Origin: Nemertoderma westbladi | Lineage: Eukaryota; Xenacoelomorpha; Nemertodermatida; Nemertodermatidae | Assembly (NCBI GenBank): GCA_032718475.1 | Contig: JAUCBJ010005935.1 | Location: 62,001 to 126,000, forward strand | Reading direction: 5' to 3' | DNA length: 64,000 nt | Part shown: positions 1-14,700 of the stretch, in pieces | Numbering within the stretch: the stretch's first letter is position 1 | How the letters are laid out: every line of letters begins with the position of its first letter | Program-made: the position numbers and the translations under genes | The notes under the pieces: model-generated | Database searches by the model: none | Seen by the model: the letters and a program-made list of their open reading frames with translations, nothing else | What the model was told of the DNA's origin: nothing

Positions 1-3000
1 TAATTCAACATGGAGTGAAGGTATATCACAGCAAGGGCGGGGAAGTTTTGTTGTATATGGAGTTGGTGTAGGTGTCGTGAATGTAGCTGGACATGATGTC
101 GCTTTATATGTTGTTGGACAAGATACAGGTGTCGTTGTAGTTGTTGATTCAATGCAGTCTATTATTACATTGACTGATCCATAACTATTGCAGTTATTGT
201 TTGAGAATTTAAGTTGTAAATAAAACTCTTTAGTATCAAAACAGTCAAGCTCTTTCTTCAAAATTATTATGTAGTCTTTTATTGCGAAATAATTGTTCTT
301 TGGATCAGGGTTTATGAGATAAACAGATGGCAGTTTTCCTTGAAAGACAGTTGATATGTCCAATAATGATGTTGATGGGGATGAATTTTCTGGAATATTT
401 AATTCAGCATGGAGTGAAGGTATATCACAGCATGGGCGGGGAAGTTTTGTTGTATAGGGAGTTGGTGTTGGTGTCGTGAATGTAGCTGGGCATGATGTCG
501 CTTTATATGTTGTTGGACAAGATACAGGTGTTGTTGTAGTTGTTGATTCAATGCAGTCTATTATGATGTTTATTGAACCATAACTATTGCAGACGTTGTT
601 TGAGAATTTAAGTTGTAAATAAAACTCTTTGGTATCAAAACAGTCAAGCTCTTTCTTCAAAATTATTATGTAGTCTTTTATTGCAAAATAATTGTTCTTT
701 GGATCAGGGTTTATGAGATAAACAGATGGCAGTTTTCCTTGAAAGACAGTTGATATGTCCAATAATGATGTTGATGGGGATGAATTTTCTGGAATATTTA
801 ATTCAGCATGGAGTGAAGGTATATCACAGCATGGGCGGGGAAGTTTTGTTGTATAGGGGGTTGGTGTAGGTGTCGTGAATGTAGCTGGACATGATGTCGC
901 TTTATACGTTGTTGGACAAGATACAGGTGTAGTTGTAGTTGTTGATTCAATACAGTCTATTATGACATTGACTGATCCATAACTATTGCAGTCATTGTTT
1001 GAGAATTTAAGTTGTAAATAAAACTCTTTGGTATCAAAACAGTCAAGCTCTTTCTTCAAAATGATCATGTAACCCTTTATTTCAAAATAATTGTTCTTTG
1101 GATCAGGGTTTATGAGATAAACATATGGCAGTTTCCCTTGAAAGACAGTTGAAATGTCCAATAATGATGTTGATGGGGATGAATTTTCTGGAATATTTAA
1201 TTCAACATGGAGTGAAGGTATATCACAGCATGGGCGGGGAAGTTTTGTTGTATATGGAGTTGGTGTAGGTGTCGTAAATGTAGCTGGACATGATGTCGCT
1301 TTATATGTTGTTGGACAAGATACAGGTGTAGTTGTAGTTGTTGATTCAATGCAGTCTATTATGACATTGACTGATCCATAACTATTGCAATTATTATTTG
1401 AGAATTTAAGTTGTAAATAAAACTCTTTGGTATCGAAACAGTCAAGCTCTTTCTTCAAAATTATCATGTAATCCTTTATTTCAAAATAATTGTTCTTTGG
1501 ATCAGGGTTTATGAGATAAACAGATGGCAGTTTTCCTTGAAAGACAGTTGATATGTCCAATAATGATGTTGATGGGGATGAATTTTCTGGAATATTTAAT
1601 TCAGCATGGAGTGAAGGTATATCACAGCAAGGGCGGGGAAGTTTTGTTGTATATGGAGTTGGTGTAGGTGTCGTGAATGTAGCTGGACATGATGTCGCTT
1701 TATATGTTGTTGGACAAGATACAGGTGTAGTTGTAGTTGTTGATTCAATGCAGTCTATTATGACATTGACTGATCCATAACTATTGCAGTTATTATTTGA
1801 GAATTTAAGTTGTAAATAAAACTCGTTGGTATCAAAACAGTCAAGCTCTTTCTTCAAAATTATTATGTAGTCTTTTATTGCAAAATAATTGTTCTTTGGA
1901 TCAGGGTTTATGAGATAAACAGATGGCAGTTTTCCTTGAAAGACAGTTGAAATGTCCAATAATGATGTTGTTGGGGTTGAATTTTCTGGAATATTTAATT
2001 CAACATGGAGTGAAGGTATATCACAGCATGGGCGGGGAAGTTTTGTTGTATATGGAGTTGGTGTAGGTGTCGTGAATGTAGCTGGGCATGATGTCGCTTT
2101 ATATGTTGTTGGACAAGATACAGGTGTAGTTGTAGTTGTTGTTTCAATACAGTCTATTATTACATTGACTGATCCATAACTATTGCAGTCATTGTTTGAG
2201 AATTTAAGTTGTAAATAAAACTCTTTGGTATCAAAACAGTCAAGCTCTTTCTTCAAAATTATTATGTAGTCTTTTATTGCAAAATAATTGTTCTTTGGAT
2301 CAGGGTTTATGAGATAAACAGATGGCAGTTTTCCTTGAAAGACAGTTGATATGTCCAATAATGATGTTGATGGGGATGAATTTTCTGGAATATTTAATTC
2401 AGCATGGAGTGAAGGTATATCACAACAAGGGCGGGGAAGTTTTGTTGTATATGGAGTTGGTGTAGGTGTCGTGAATGTAGCTGGACATGATGTTGCTTTA
2501 TATGTTGTTGGACAAGATACAGGTGTAGTTGTAGTTGTTGATGCAATGCAGTCTATTATGACATTGACTGATCCATAACTATTGCAGTTATTATTTGAGA
2601 ATTTAAGTTGTAAATAAAACTCTTTGGTATCGAAACAGTCAAGCTCTTTCTTTAAAATTATCATGTAATCTTTTATTTCAAAATGATTGTTCTTTGGATC
2701 AGGGTTTATGAGATAAACAGATGGCAATTTTCCTTGAAAGACAGTTGATATGTCCAATAATGATGTTGATGGGGATGAATTTCCTGGAATATTTAATTCA
2801 GCATGGAGTGAAGGTAAATCACAGCATGGGCGGGGAAGTTTTGTTGTATAGGGGGTTGGTGTTGGTGTCGTGAATGTAGCTGGGCATGATGTCGCTTTAT
2901 ATGTTGTTGGACAAGATACAGGTGTTGTTGTAGTTGTTGATTCAATGCAGTCTATTATGATGTTTATTGAACCATAACTATTGCAGACGTTGTTTGAGAA

Positions 3001-6000
3001 TTTAAGTTGTAAATAAAACTCTTTGGTATCAAAACAGTCAAGCTCTTTCTTCAAAATTATTATGTAGTCTTTTATTGCAAAATAATTGTTCTTTGGATCA
3101 GGGTTTATGAGATAAACAGATGGCAGTTTTCCTTGAAAGACAGTTGATATGTCCAATAATGATGTTGATGGGGATGAATTTTCTGGAATATTTAATTCAG
3201 CATGGAGTGAAGGTATATCACAGCATGGGCGGGGAAGTTTTGTTGTATAGGGGGTTGGTGTAGGTGTCGTGAATGTAGCTGGACATGATGTCGCTTTATA
3301 CGTTGTTGGACAAGATACAGGTGTAGTTGTAGTTGTTGATTCAATACAGTCTATTATGACATTGACTGATCCATAACTATTGCAGTCATTGTTTGAGAAT
3401 TTAAGTTGTAAATAAAACTCTTTGGTATCAAAACAGTCAAGCTCTTTCTTCAAAATGATCATGTAACCCTTTATTTCAAAATAATTGTTCTTTGGATCAG
3501 GGTTTATGAGATAAACAGATGGCAGTTTCCCTTGAAAGACAGTTGAAATGTCCAATAATGATGTTGATGGGGATGAATTTTCTGGAATATTTAATTCAAC
3601 ATGGAGTGAAGGTATATCACAGCATGGGCGGGGAAGTTTTGTTGTATATGGAGTTGGTGTAGGTGTCGTAAATGTAGCTGGACATGATGTCGCTTTATAT
3701 GTTGTTGGACAAGATACAGGTGTAGTTGTAGTTGTTGATTCAATGCAGTCTATTATGACATTGACTGATCCATAACTATTGCAATTATTATTTGAGAATT
3801 TAAGTTGTAAATAAAACTCTTTGGTATCGAAACAGTCAAGCTCTTTCTTCAAAATTATCATGTAATCCTTTATTTCAAAATAATTGTTCTTTGGATCAGG
3901 GTTTATGAGATAAACAGATGGCAGTTTTCCTTGAAAGACAGTTGATATGTCCAATAATGATGTTGATGGGGATGAATTTTCTGGAGTATTTAATTCAGCA
4001 TGGAGTGAAGGTATATCACAGCAAGGGCGGGGAAGTTTTGTTGTATATGGAGTTGGTGTAGGTGTTGTGAATGTAGCTGGACATGATGTCGCTTTATATG
4101 TTGTTGGACAAGATACAGGTGTAGTTGTAGTTGTTGATTCAATGCAGTCTATTATGACATTGACTGATCCATAACTATTGCAGTTATTATTTGAGAATTT
4201 AAGTTGTAAATAAAACTCGTTGGTATCAAAACAGTCAAGCTCTTTCTTCAAAATTATTATGTAGTCTTTTATTGCAAAATAATTGTTCTTTGGATCAGGG
4301 TTTATGAGATAAACAGATGGCAGTTTTCCTTGAAAGACAGTTGAAATGTCCAATAATGATGTTGGGGTTGAATTTTCTGGAATATTTAATTCAACATGGA
4401 GTGAAGGTATATCACAGCATGGGCGGGGAAGTTTTGTTGTATATGGAGTTGGTGTAGGTGTCGTGAATGTAGCTGGGCATGATGTCGCTTTATATGTTGT
4501 TGGACAAGATACAGGTGTAGTTGTAGTTGTTGTTTCAATACAGTCTATTATTACATTGACTGATCCATAACTATTGCAGTCATTGTTTGAGAATTTAAGT
4601 TGTAAATAAAACTCTTTGGTATCAAAACAGTCAAGCTCTTTCTTCAAAATTATTATGTAGTCTTTTATTGCAAAATAATTGTTCTTTGGATCAGGGTTTA
4701 TGAGATAAACAGATGGCAGTTTTCCTTGAAAGACAGTTGATATGTCCAATAATGATGTTGATGGGGATGAATTTTCTGGAATATTTAATTCAGCATGGAG
4801 TGAAGGTATATCACAACAAGGGCGGGGAAGTTTTGTTGTATATGGAGTTGGTGTAGGTGTCGTGAATGTAGCTGGACATGATGTTGCTTTATATGTTGTT
4901 GGACAAGATACAGGTGTAGTTGTAGTTGTTGATGCAATGCAGTCTATTATGACATTGACTGATCCATAACTATTGCAGTTATTATTTGAGAATTTAAGTT
5001 GTAAATAAAACTCTTTGGTATCGAAACAGTCAAGCTCTTTCTTTAAAATTATCATGTAATCTTTTATTTCAAAATGATTGTTCTTTGGATCAGGGTTTAT
5101 GAGATAAACAGATGGCAATTTTCCTTGAAAGACAGTTGATATGTCCAATAATGATGTTGATGGGGATGAATTTCCTGGAATATTTAATTCAGCATGGAGT
5201 GAAGGTAAATCACAGCATGGGCGGGGAAGTTTTGTTGTATAGGGGGTTGGTGTTGGTGTCGTGAATGTAGCTGGGCATGATGTCGCTTTATATGTTGTTG
5301 GACAAGATACAGGTGTTGTTGTAGTTGTTGATTCAATGCAGTCTATTATGATGTTTATTGAACCATAACTATTGCAGACCTTGTTTGAGAATTTAAGTTG
5401 TAAATAAAACTCTTTGGTATCAAAACAGTCAAGCTCTTTCTTCAAAATTATTATGTAGTCTTTTATTGCGAAATAATTGTTCTTTGGATCAGGGTTTATG
5501 AGATAAATTGATGGCAGTTTTCCTTGAAAGACAGTTGATATGTCCAATAATGATGTTGATGGGGATGAATTTTCTGGAATATTTAATTCAGCATGGAGTG
5601 AGGGTATATCACAGCATGGGCGGGGAAGTTTTGTTGTATAGGGGGTTGGTGTAGGTGTTGTGAATGTAGCTGGACATGATGTCGCTTTATACGTTGTTGG
5701 ACAAGATACAGGTGTAGTTGTAGTTGTTGATTCAATACAGTCTATTATGACATTGACTGATCCATAACTATTGCAGTTATTGTTTGAGAATTTAAGTTGT
5801 AAATAAAACTCTTTGGTATCGAAACAGTCAAGCTCTTTCTTCAAAATGATCATGTAATCCTTTATTTCAAAATAATTGTTCTTTGGATCAGGGTTTATGA
5901 GATAAACAGATGGCAGTTTTCCTTGAAAGACATTTGAAATGTCCAATAATGATGTTGTTGGGGTTGAATTTTCTGGAATATTCAATTCAACATGGAGTGA

Positions 6001-8757
6001 AGGTATATCACAGCAAGGGCGGGGAAGTTTTGTTGTATATGGAGTTGGTGTAGGTGTCGTAAATGTAGCTGGACATGATGTCGCTTTATATGTTGTTGGA
6101 CAAGATACAGGTGTAGTTATAGTTGTTGATTCAATGCAGTCTATTATGACATTGACTGATCCATAACTATTGCAGTTATTATTTGAGAATTTAAGTTGTA
6201 AATAAAACTCTTTGGTATCAAAACAGTCAAGCTCTTTCTTCAAAATGATCATGTAATCGTTTATTTCAAAATAATTATTCTTTGGATCAGGGTTTATGAG
6301 ATAAACAGATGGCAGTTTTCCTTGAAAGACAGTTGAAATGTCCAATAATGATGTTGTTGGGGTTGAATTTTCTGGAATATTTAATTCAACATGGAGTGAA
6401 GGTATATCACAGCAAGGGCGGGGAAGTTTTGTTGTATATGGAGTTGGTGTAGGTGTCGTGAATGTAGCTGGACATGATGTCGCTTTATATGTTGTTGGAC
6501 AAGATACAGGTGTAGTTGTAGTTGTTGCTTCAATACAGTCTATTATTACATTGACTGATCCATAACTATTGCAGTCATTGTTTGAGAATTTAAGTTGTAA
6601 ATAAAACTCTTTGGTATCAAAACAGTCAAGCTCTTTCTTCAAAATGATCATATAATCTTTTATTTTAAAATAATTGTTCTTTGGATCAGGGTTTATGATA
6701 TAAACAGATGGCAGTTTTCCTTGAAAGACAGTTGAAATGTCCAATAATGATGTTGTTGGGGTTGAATTTTCTGGAATATTTAATTCAACATGGAGTGAAG
6801 GTATATCACAGCAAGGGCGGGGAAGTTTTGTTGTATATGGAGTTGGTGTAGGTGTCGTGAATGTAGCTGGACATGATGTCGCTTTATATGTTGTTGGACA
6901 AGATACAGGTGTAGTTGTAGTTGTTGCTTCAATACAGTCTATTATTACATTGACTGATCCATAACTATTGCAGTCATTGTTTGAGAATTTAAGTTGTAAA
7001 TAAAACTCTTTGGTATCAAAACAGTCAAGCTCTTTCTTCAAAATTATAATGTAGTCTTTTATTGCAAAATAATTGTTCTTTGGATCAGGGTTTATGAGAT
7101 AAACAGATGGCAGTTTTCCTTGAAAGACAGTTGATATGTCCAATAATGATGTTGATGGGGATGAATTTTCTGGAATATTTAATTCAGCATGGAGTGAAGG
7201 TATATCACAACAAGGGCGGGGAAGTTTTGTTGTATACGGAGTTGGTGTAGGTGTCGTGAATGTAGCTGGACATGATGTTGCTTTATATGTTGTTGGACAA
7301 GATACAGGTGTAGTTGTAGTTGTTGATTCAATGCAGTCTATTATGACATTGACTGATCCATAACTATTGCAGTTATTATTTGAGAATTTAAGTTGTAAAT
7401 AAAACTCTTTGGTATCGAAACAGTCAAGCTCTTTCTTTAAAATTATTATGTAGTCTTTTATTGCAAAATAATTGTTCTTTGGATCAGGGTTTATGAGATG
7501 AACAGATGGCAGTTTTCCTTGAAAGACAGTTGATATGTCCAATAATGATGTTGATGGGGATGAATTTTCTGGAATATTTAATTCAGCATGGAGTGAAGGT
7601 ATATCACAACAAGGGCGGGGAAGTTTTGTTGTATATGGAGTTGGTGTAGGTGTCGTGAATGTAGCTGGACATGATGTTGCTTTATATGTTGTTGGACAAG
7701 ATACAGGTGTAGTTGTAGTTGTTGATTCAATGCAGTCTATTATGACATTGACTGATCCATAACTATTGCAGTTATTATTTGAGAATTTAAGTTGTAAATA
7801 AAACTCTTTGGTATCAAAACAGTCAAGCTCTTTTTTCAAAATTATTATGTAGTCTTTTATTGCAAAATAATTGTTCTTTGGGTCAGGGTTTATGAGATGA
7901 ACAGATGGCAGTTTTCCTTGAAAGACAGTTGATATGTCCAATAATGATGTTGATGGGGATGAATTTTCTGGAATATTTAATTCAGCATGGAGTGAAGGTA
8001 TATCACAACAAGGGCGGGGAAGTTTTGTTGTATATGGAGTTGGTGTAGGTGTCGTGAATGTAGCTGGACATGATGTTGCTTTATATGTTGTTGGACAAGA
8101 TACAGGTGTAGTTGTAGTTGTTGATTCAATGCAGTCTATTATGACATTGACTGATCCATAACTATTGCAGTTATTATTTGAGAATTTAAGTTGTAAATAA
8201 AACTCTTTGATATCAAAACAGTCAAGCTCTTTCTTCAAAATTATTATGTAGTCTTTTATTGCAAAATAATTGTTCTTTGGATCAGGGTTTATGAGATAAA
8301 CAGATGGCAGTTTTCCTTGAAAGACAGTTGATATGTCCAATAATGATGTTGATGGGGATGAATTTTCTGGAATATTTAATTCTGCATGGAGTGAAGGTAT
8401 GTCACAACAAGGGCGGGGAAGTTTTGTTGTATACGGAGTTGGTGTAGGTGTCGTGAATGTAGCTGGGCATGATGTCGCTTTATATGTTGTTGGACAAGAT
8501 ACAGGTGTTGTTGTAGTTGTTGATTCAATGCAGTCTATTACGATGTTTATTGAACCATAACTATTGCAGTTTTTGTTTGAGAATTTAAGTTGTAAATAAA
8601 ACTCCTTGGTGTCAAAACAATCTAATTCTTTCATCAAAATTAATATATAGTCATTTAGAGCAAAATAATTATTTTTTGGATCCTGATTTATAATAAATAC
8701 TGAAGGTAGTTGTCCATGAAGCATTATTGATGAATCCAATAACTGTGTTGATGGCAT
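1..8757 (-). repeat. 399-bp coding tandem array, distal block
   Basis: About 21 complete units and an edge fragment. Equivalent points fall at 356, 755, 1154 and onward every 399 bp to 8333, with one 396-bp step (4346 to 4742) where a single codon is lost. Spacing never breaks the reading frame. A diverged unit follows at about 8590-8870. Units differ at scattered sites, and whole blocks of six recur (see findings). Confidence 0.95.
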
Positions 8758-11700
8758 TGTGTTATCTGGGATAGATAAATCAGCATGGAAAGAGGGGAGG
8801 TCGCAGCAGTTTATGGGTAAATTTGTAGGACAAGGTGTTGGGGGAGGCATTGTTGGTAAAACCTCAAATACTGGACAAATCAATGGACAGAGAGGTTGTA
8901 ACAACATCTCAGAAATAGCTATTGGATATCGATTTGGTTGTAAAATATCAATATCATTGAGTGAATTTCGGAGCTGCACACTGCTTGCAAGTATTGGATT
9001 TGTACCATCAATGATAATTGCCATTAAAATTATTGCATATGTAGACAAAACCTCATTGCAATCAGTGTCATAATGTTGTTTAATTGCATATATAGATGTC
9101 CGAAATGAATTGGGAGTTTCTGCATTAAGCTCTGCCAAGAAGTCTCGTTCCTTGGAAGCAATAACAGATGGGTCTTCTTCTTTTGTAAGCAATATTAATT
9201 GGTAATCTTCATTAGTTACACAAATATCAATATTAACACTATTGCTTTCAGATGTCCCAATATCTGTTGCTCTAGCAACACATTGAAAACATTCACCTTT
9301 TAGTGCTGTAATATAATCTGATGTTCGTAGTATACCAGTTGTTCTGTCAATAGTAAATGACAAACATTTGTTAGAACTAACTAGACTATATTCTGTTCTT
9401 CCATTTCCAACAGTGTCTTTATCACTTGTGGTGAGTGTAGCAATGAAGCTGTGTGGAGCTACACAAGCATCTAAAATGAATTGATATTCGTTATCAAATT
9501 GTGGAGGATTGTCATTTGTATCCAGAATTGAAACATCAATAACAGCTATAGCCTCGCATAATGCTCCAATCAAATTAACTTTAACTATATGCCTGTCATT
9601 GATTTCAAAATCGGAATTAACAATATCAACTGCCTTGTTTCTAACTAGAAAGTTGTTTAAGTCACTTCCACTGCTGACGCTACCAATACTAATACTCTGT
9701 AAAGACCCCAAATTGATATAATCATGGAGTTCCACAAATTGTGTATTTTCTGTTATCTCCACAGCATTATATAAGCCATAACACCAGTCTGGTAGCTGGG
9801 ACGAGCATCTACTGGCACATCTTATGGCATCGTAGTGATCGATATAATTCAAACCATTACTTAGAAGTTCTGCAGTTACATCAGTAAGATCACTACTTAT
9901 TAATGTATATATCTGGTTGGTATTCATGAGTTTGTATTCATCATTAGTAGAAAAGTCACTTAAACGCACTGCAGTGAATTCAACTGTTGTTTCAGCTGTT
10001 TTAAGGACGCAATTCTTATCATACCGCGCATGTGCATTATTTACAATAATATGATTTTGTTTTAAATTTAATGTGTTTGAAAGTATTTGTTTCACTTGTT
10101 CAATCGACTTTTCAACCTCATTCAGTGGATTATTGAAGTGGATGGCAGCTAAATTAGAAGCAGTTTGAACACAAAGATTAGCATTTGTGCGCTTGCTATG
10201 CTCACCTTGATCTACAACTTGTGGTATACATAATTTGCATGCTCCTATTTCACTTTCAACAGGCTCTCTCTCAAGACGAACCATACCTGTTTTATCATTA
10301 ACAGAAAATGGTGCACAATTTGTTAAACTGTATGTGAGTTCATCTAAAGGGTCTGCATCTTGGGCGATAAGTTTAACTACTTCAGTCCCCAATTTATCAC
10401 ATTCATTAGCTACACCAAAAAAGGTATTTTCAGTGAACCGTGGAAATTCATCATTTATGTTTTGTACATTGATAGTCACTGTAGCAAAACGTACACAATG
10501 TTGCAATAAAACTTTGACGCTGAGAATGTATTTAGTTGAACCTTCATCATAGTTAAGTGCAGAAATTGTTACTATTTTATTTGGATTTTCTACACCAAAT
10601 AGACCTTGAATGTCCCCTTTAACAATTTCAATTTCAGTTACACCATCAACATTTATAATCCCAACTTCAGCACCAGCAATATTTTCATCTACCTTGAATT
10701 CTTCATAAATTGCATCTGAAAAGATACATGATACCATTGGAGTTGTAGTAGGGCACTGTATTGGTTCAGCTGTTGTAGTAATTTCAATACAATCAATATT
10801 TATGTTTAATGACCCATAACTGTTACAGTTGTTATTGAACAATTTAAGTTGTAAATAAAACTCTTTGGTATCGAAACAGTCAAGCTCTTTCATCAACAGA
10901 ATCTTATAGTCTTTTACAGTGAAATAATTGTTCTTTGGATCTGGATTTATCAGATAAACAGATGGCAGTTTTCCTTGAAAGACTGCTGATATGTCTAATA
11001 ATGATGTTGATATTGGTGAATTTTCTGGAATAGTCAATTCAGCATGGAGTGAAGGTATATCACAGCATGGACGGGGAAGTTTTGTTGTATATGGGGTTGG
11101 TGTAGGTGTCGTGAGTGTAGCTGGGCATGATGTCGCTTTATATGTAGTTGGACAAGATACAGGAGTAGTTGTAGTTGTTGATTCAATGCAGTCTATTATG
11201 ACATTTACTGAACCATAACTATTGCAATTATTATCTGAGAATTTAAGTTGTAAATAAAACTCTTTGGTATCGAAACAGTCAAGCTCTTTCATCAACAGTA
11301 TCTTATAGTCTTTTACAGCGAAATAATTTTTCTTTGGATCTGGATTTATCAGATATACAGATGGGACTTTTCCTTGAAAGACTGCTGATATGTCCAATAA
11401 TGATGTTGATATTGGTGAATTATCTGGAATAGATAATTCAACATGGAGTGACGGTATATCACAGCAAGGGCGGGGAAGTTTAGTTGTATATGGGGTTGGT
11501 GTATGTGTCGTGAATGTAGCTGGGCATGATGTTGCTTTATATGTTGTTGGACAAGATACAGGAGTTGTTGTAGTTGTTGATTCAATGCAGTCTATTATGA
11601 CATTTACTGAACCATAACTTTTACAGTTGTTGTTAGAAAACTTAAGTTGTAAATAAAACTCTTTGGTATCGAAACAGTCAAGCTCATTCATCAACAGTAT

Positions 11701-14700
11701 CTTATAGTCTTTTACAGCGAAATAATTGTTCTTTGGATCTGGATTTATCAGATAAACAGATGGGAGTTTTCCTTGAAAAATTGCTGATATGTCCAATAAT
11801 GATGTTGATATTGGTGAATTATCTGGAATAGATAATTCAACATGGAGTGAAGGTATATCACAGCATGGGTGGGGAAGTTTAGTTGTATATGGGGTTGGTG
11901 TAGGTGTCGTGAATGTAGCTGGGCATGATGTTGCTTTATATGTTGTTGGACAAGATACAGGAGTAGTTGTAGTTGTTGATTCAATGCAGTCTATTATGAC
12001 ATTTACTGAACCATAACTTTTACAGTTGTTGTTAGAAAATTTAAGTTGCAAATAAAACTCTTTGGTATCGAAACAGTCAAGCTCTTTCATCAACAGTATC
12101 TTATAGTCTTTTACAGCGAAGTAATTGTTCTTTGGATCTGGATTTATCAGATAAACAGATGGGAGTTTTCCTTGAAAGACTGCTGATATGTCCAATAATG
12201 ACGTTGATATTGGTGAATTATCTGGAATAGATAATTCTGCATGTAGTGAAGGTATATCACAGCATGGGTGGGGAAGTTTTGTTGTATAGGGAGTTGGAGT
12301 AGGTGTTGTTAAAGTAGCAGGACATGTTGTTGCTTTATAAGTAGTTGGACAAGGTACAGGAGTAGTTGTAGTTGTTGATTCAATGCAGTCTATTATGATA
12401 TTTACTGAACCATAACTTTTACAGTTGTTGTTAGAAAACTTAAGTTGCAAATAAAACTCTTTGGTATCGAAACAGTCAAGCTCTTTCATCAACAGTATCT
12501 TATAGTCTTTTACAGCGAAATAATTGTTCTTTGGATCTGGATTTATCATATAAACAGATGGCCATTTTCCTTGAAAGACAGTAGATATGTCCAATAATGA
12601 TGTTGATGGGGATGAATTTTCTGGAATATTTAATTCAGCATGGAGTGAAGGTATATCACAGCAAGGGCGGGGAAGTTTTGTTGTATAGGGAGTTGGAGTA
12701 GGTGTTGTTAAAGTAGCAGGACATGTTGTTGCTTTATAAGTAGTTGGACAAGATACAGGAGTAGCTGTAGTTGTTGATTCAATGCAGTCTATTATGAAAT
12801 TTATTGAACCATATCTTTTACAGTTGTTGTTAGAAAACTTAAGTTGCAAATAAAACTCCTTGGTATCGAAACAGTCAAGCTCTTTCATCAACAGTATCTT
12901 ATAGTCTTTTACAGCGAAATAATTGTTCTTTGGATCTGGATTTATCAGATAAACAGATGGGAGTTTTCCTTGAAAGACTGCTGATATGTCCAATAATGAT
13001 GTTGATATTGGTGAATTATCTGGAATAGATAATTCTGCATGTAGTGAAGGTATATCACAGCATGGGCGGGGAAGTTTTGTTGTACAAGGTGTTGGAGTAG
13101 GTGTTGTTAAAATAGCTGGGCATGATGTCGCTTTATATGTTGTTGGACAAGATACCGGAATAGTTGTAGTTGTGGATTCAATGCAGTCTATTATGACATT
13201 TACTGAACCATAACTTCTACAGTTGTTGTTAGAAAACTTAAGTTGCAAATAAAACTCTTTGGTATCGAAACAGTCAAGCTCTTTCATCAACAGTATCTTA
13301 TAGTCTTTTACAACGAAATAATTGTTCTTTGGATCTGGATTTATCAGATAAACAGATGGCCATTTTCCTTGAAAGACTGCTGATATGTCCAATAATGATG
13401 TTGATATTGGTGAATTATCTGGAATAGATAATTCTGCATGTAGTGAAGGTATATCACAGCATGGGCGGGGAAGTTTTGTTGTATAGGGAGTTGGAGTAGG
13501 TGTTGTTAAAGTAGCAGGACATGTTGTTGCTTTATAAGTAGTTGGACAAGATACAGGAGTAGCTGTAGTTGTTGATTCAATGCAGTCTATTATGACATTT
13601 ATTGAACCATATCTTTTACAGTTGTTGTTAGAAAACTTAAGTTGCAAATAAAACTCCTTGGTATCGAAACAGTCAAGCTCTTTCATCAACAGTATCTTAT
13701 AGTCTTTTACAGCGAAATAATTGTTCTTTGGATCTGGATTTATCAGATAAACAGATGGGAGTTTTCCTTGAAAGACTGCTGATATGTCCAATAATGATGT
13801 TGATATTGGTGAATTATCTGGAATAGATAATTCTGCATGTAGTGAAGGTATATCACAGCATGGGCGGGGAAGTTTTGTTGTACAAGGTGTTGGAGTAGGT
13901 GTTGTTAAAATAGCTGGGCATGATGTCGCTTTATATGTTGTTGGACAAGATACCGGAGTAGTTGTAGTTGTGGATTCAATGCAGTCTATTATGACATTTA
14001 CTGATCCATAACTATTACAGTTGTTGTTGGAGAATTTAAGTTGTAAATAGAACTCTTTGGTATCAAAACAGTCAAGCTCTTTCTTCAAAATTATTATGTA
14101 GTCTTTTATAGCAAAATAATTGTTCTTTGGATCAGGGTTTATGAGATAAACAGATGGCAGTTTTCCTTGAAATACTGCTGATATGTCCAATAATGATGTT
14201 GATGTTAGTGAATTATCTGGAATAGATAATTCAGCATGTAGTGAAGGTATATCACAGCATGGGCGGGGAAGTTTTGTTGTACAAGGTGTTGGAGTAGGTG
14301 TTGTTAAAATAGCTGGGCATGATGTCGCTTTATATGTTGTTGGACAAGATACCGGAGTAGTTGTAGTTGTTGATTCAATGCAGTCTATTATGACATTTAC
14401 TGAACCATAACTTCTACAGTTGTTGTTAGAAAACTTAAGTTGCAAATAAAACTCTTTGGTATCGAAACAGTCAAGCTCTTTCATCAACAGTATCTTATAG
14501 TCGTTTACAACGAAATAATTGTTCTTTGGATCTGGATTTATCAGATAAACAGATGGGAGTTTTCCTTGAAAGACTGCTGATATGTCCAATAATGATGTTG
14601 ATATTGGTGAATTATCTGGAATAGATAATTCTGCATGTAGTGAAGGTATATCACAGCATGGGCGGGGAAGTTTTGTTGTATAGGGAGTTGGAGTAGGTGT

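Noticed and set aside
1154-14410. Many plus-strand open frames of 75 codons beginning MSNNDV
   Set aside because: They lie antisense to the 399-bp coding units and recur only because the unit does. The minus strand is open throughout, has cadherin motifs and fits the splice phases, so these are shadows.
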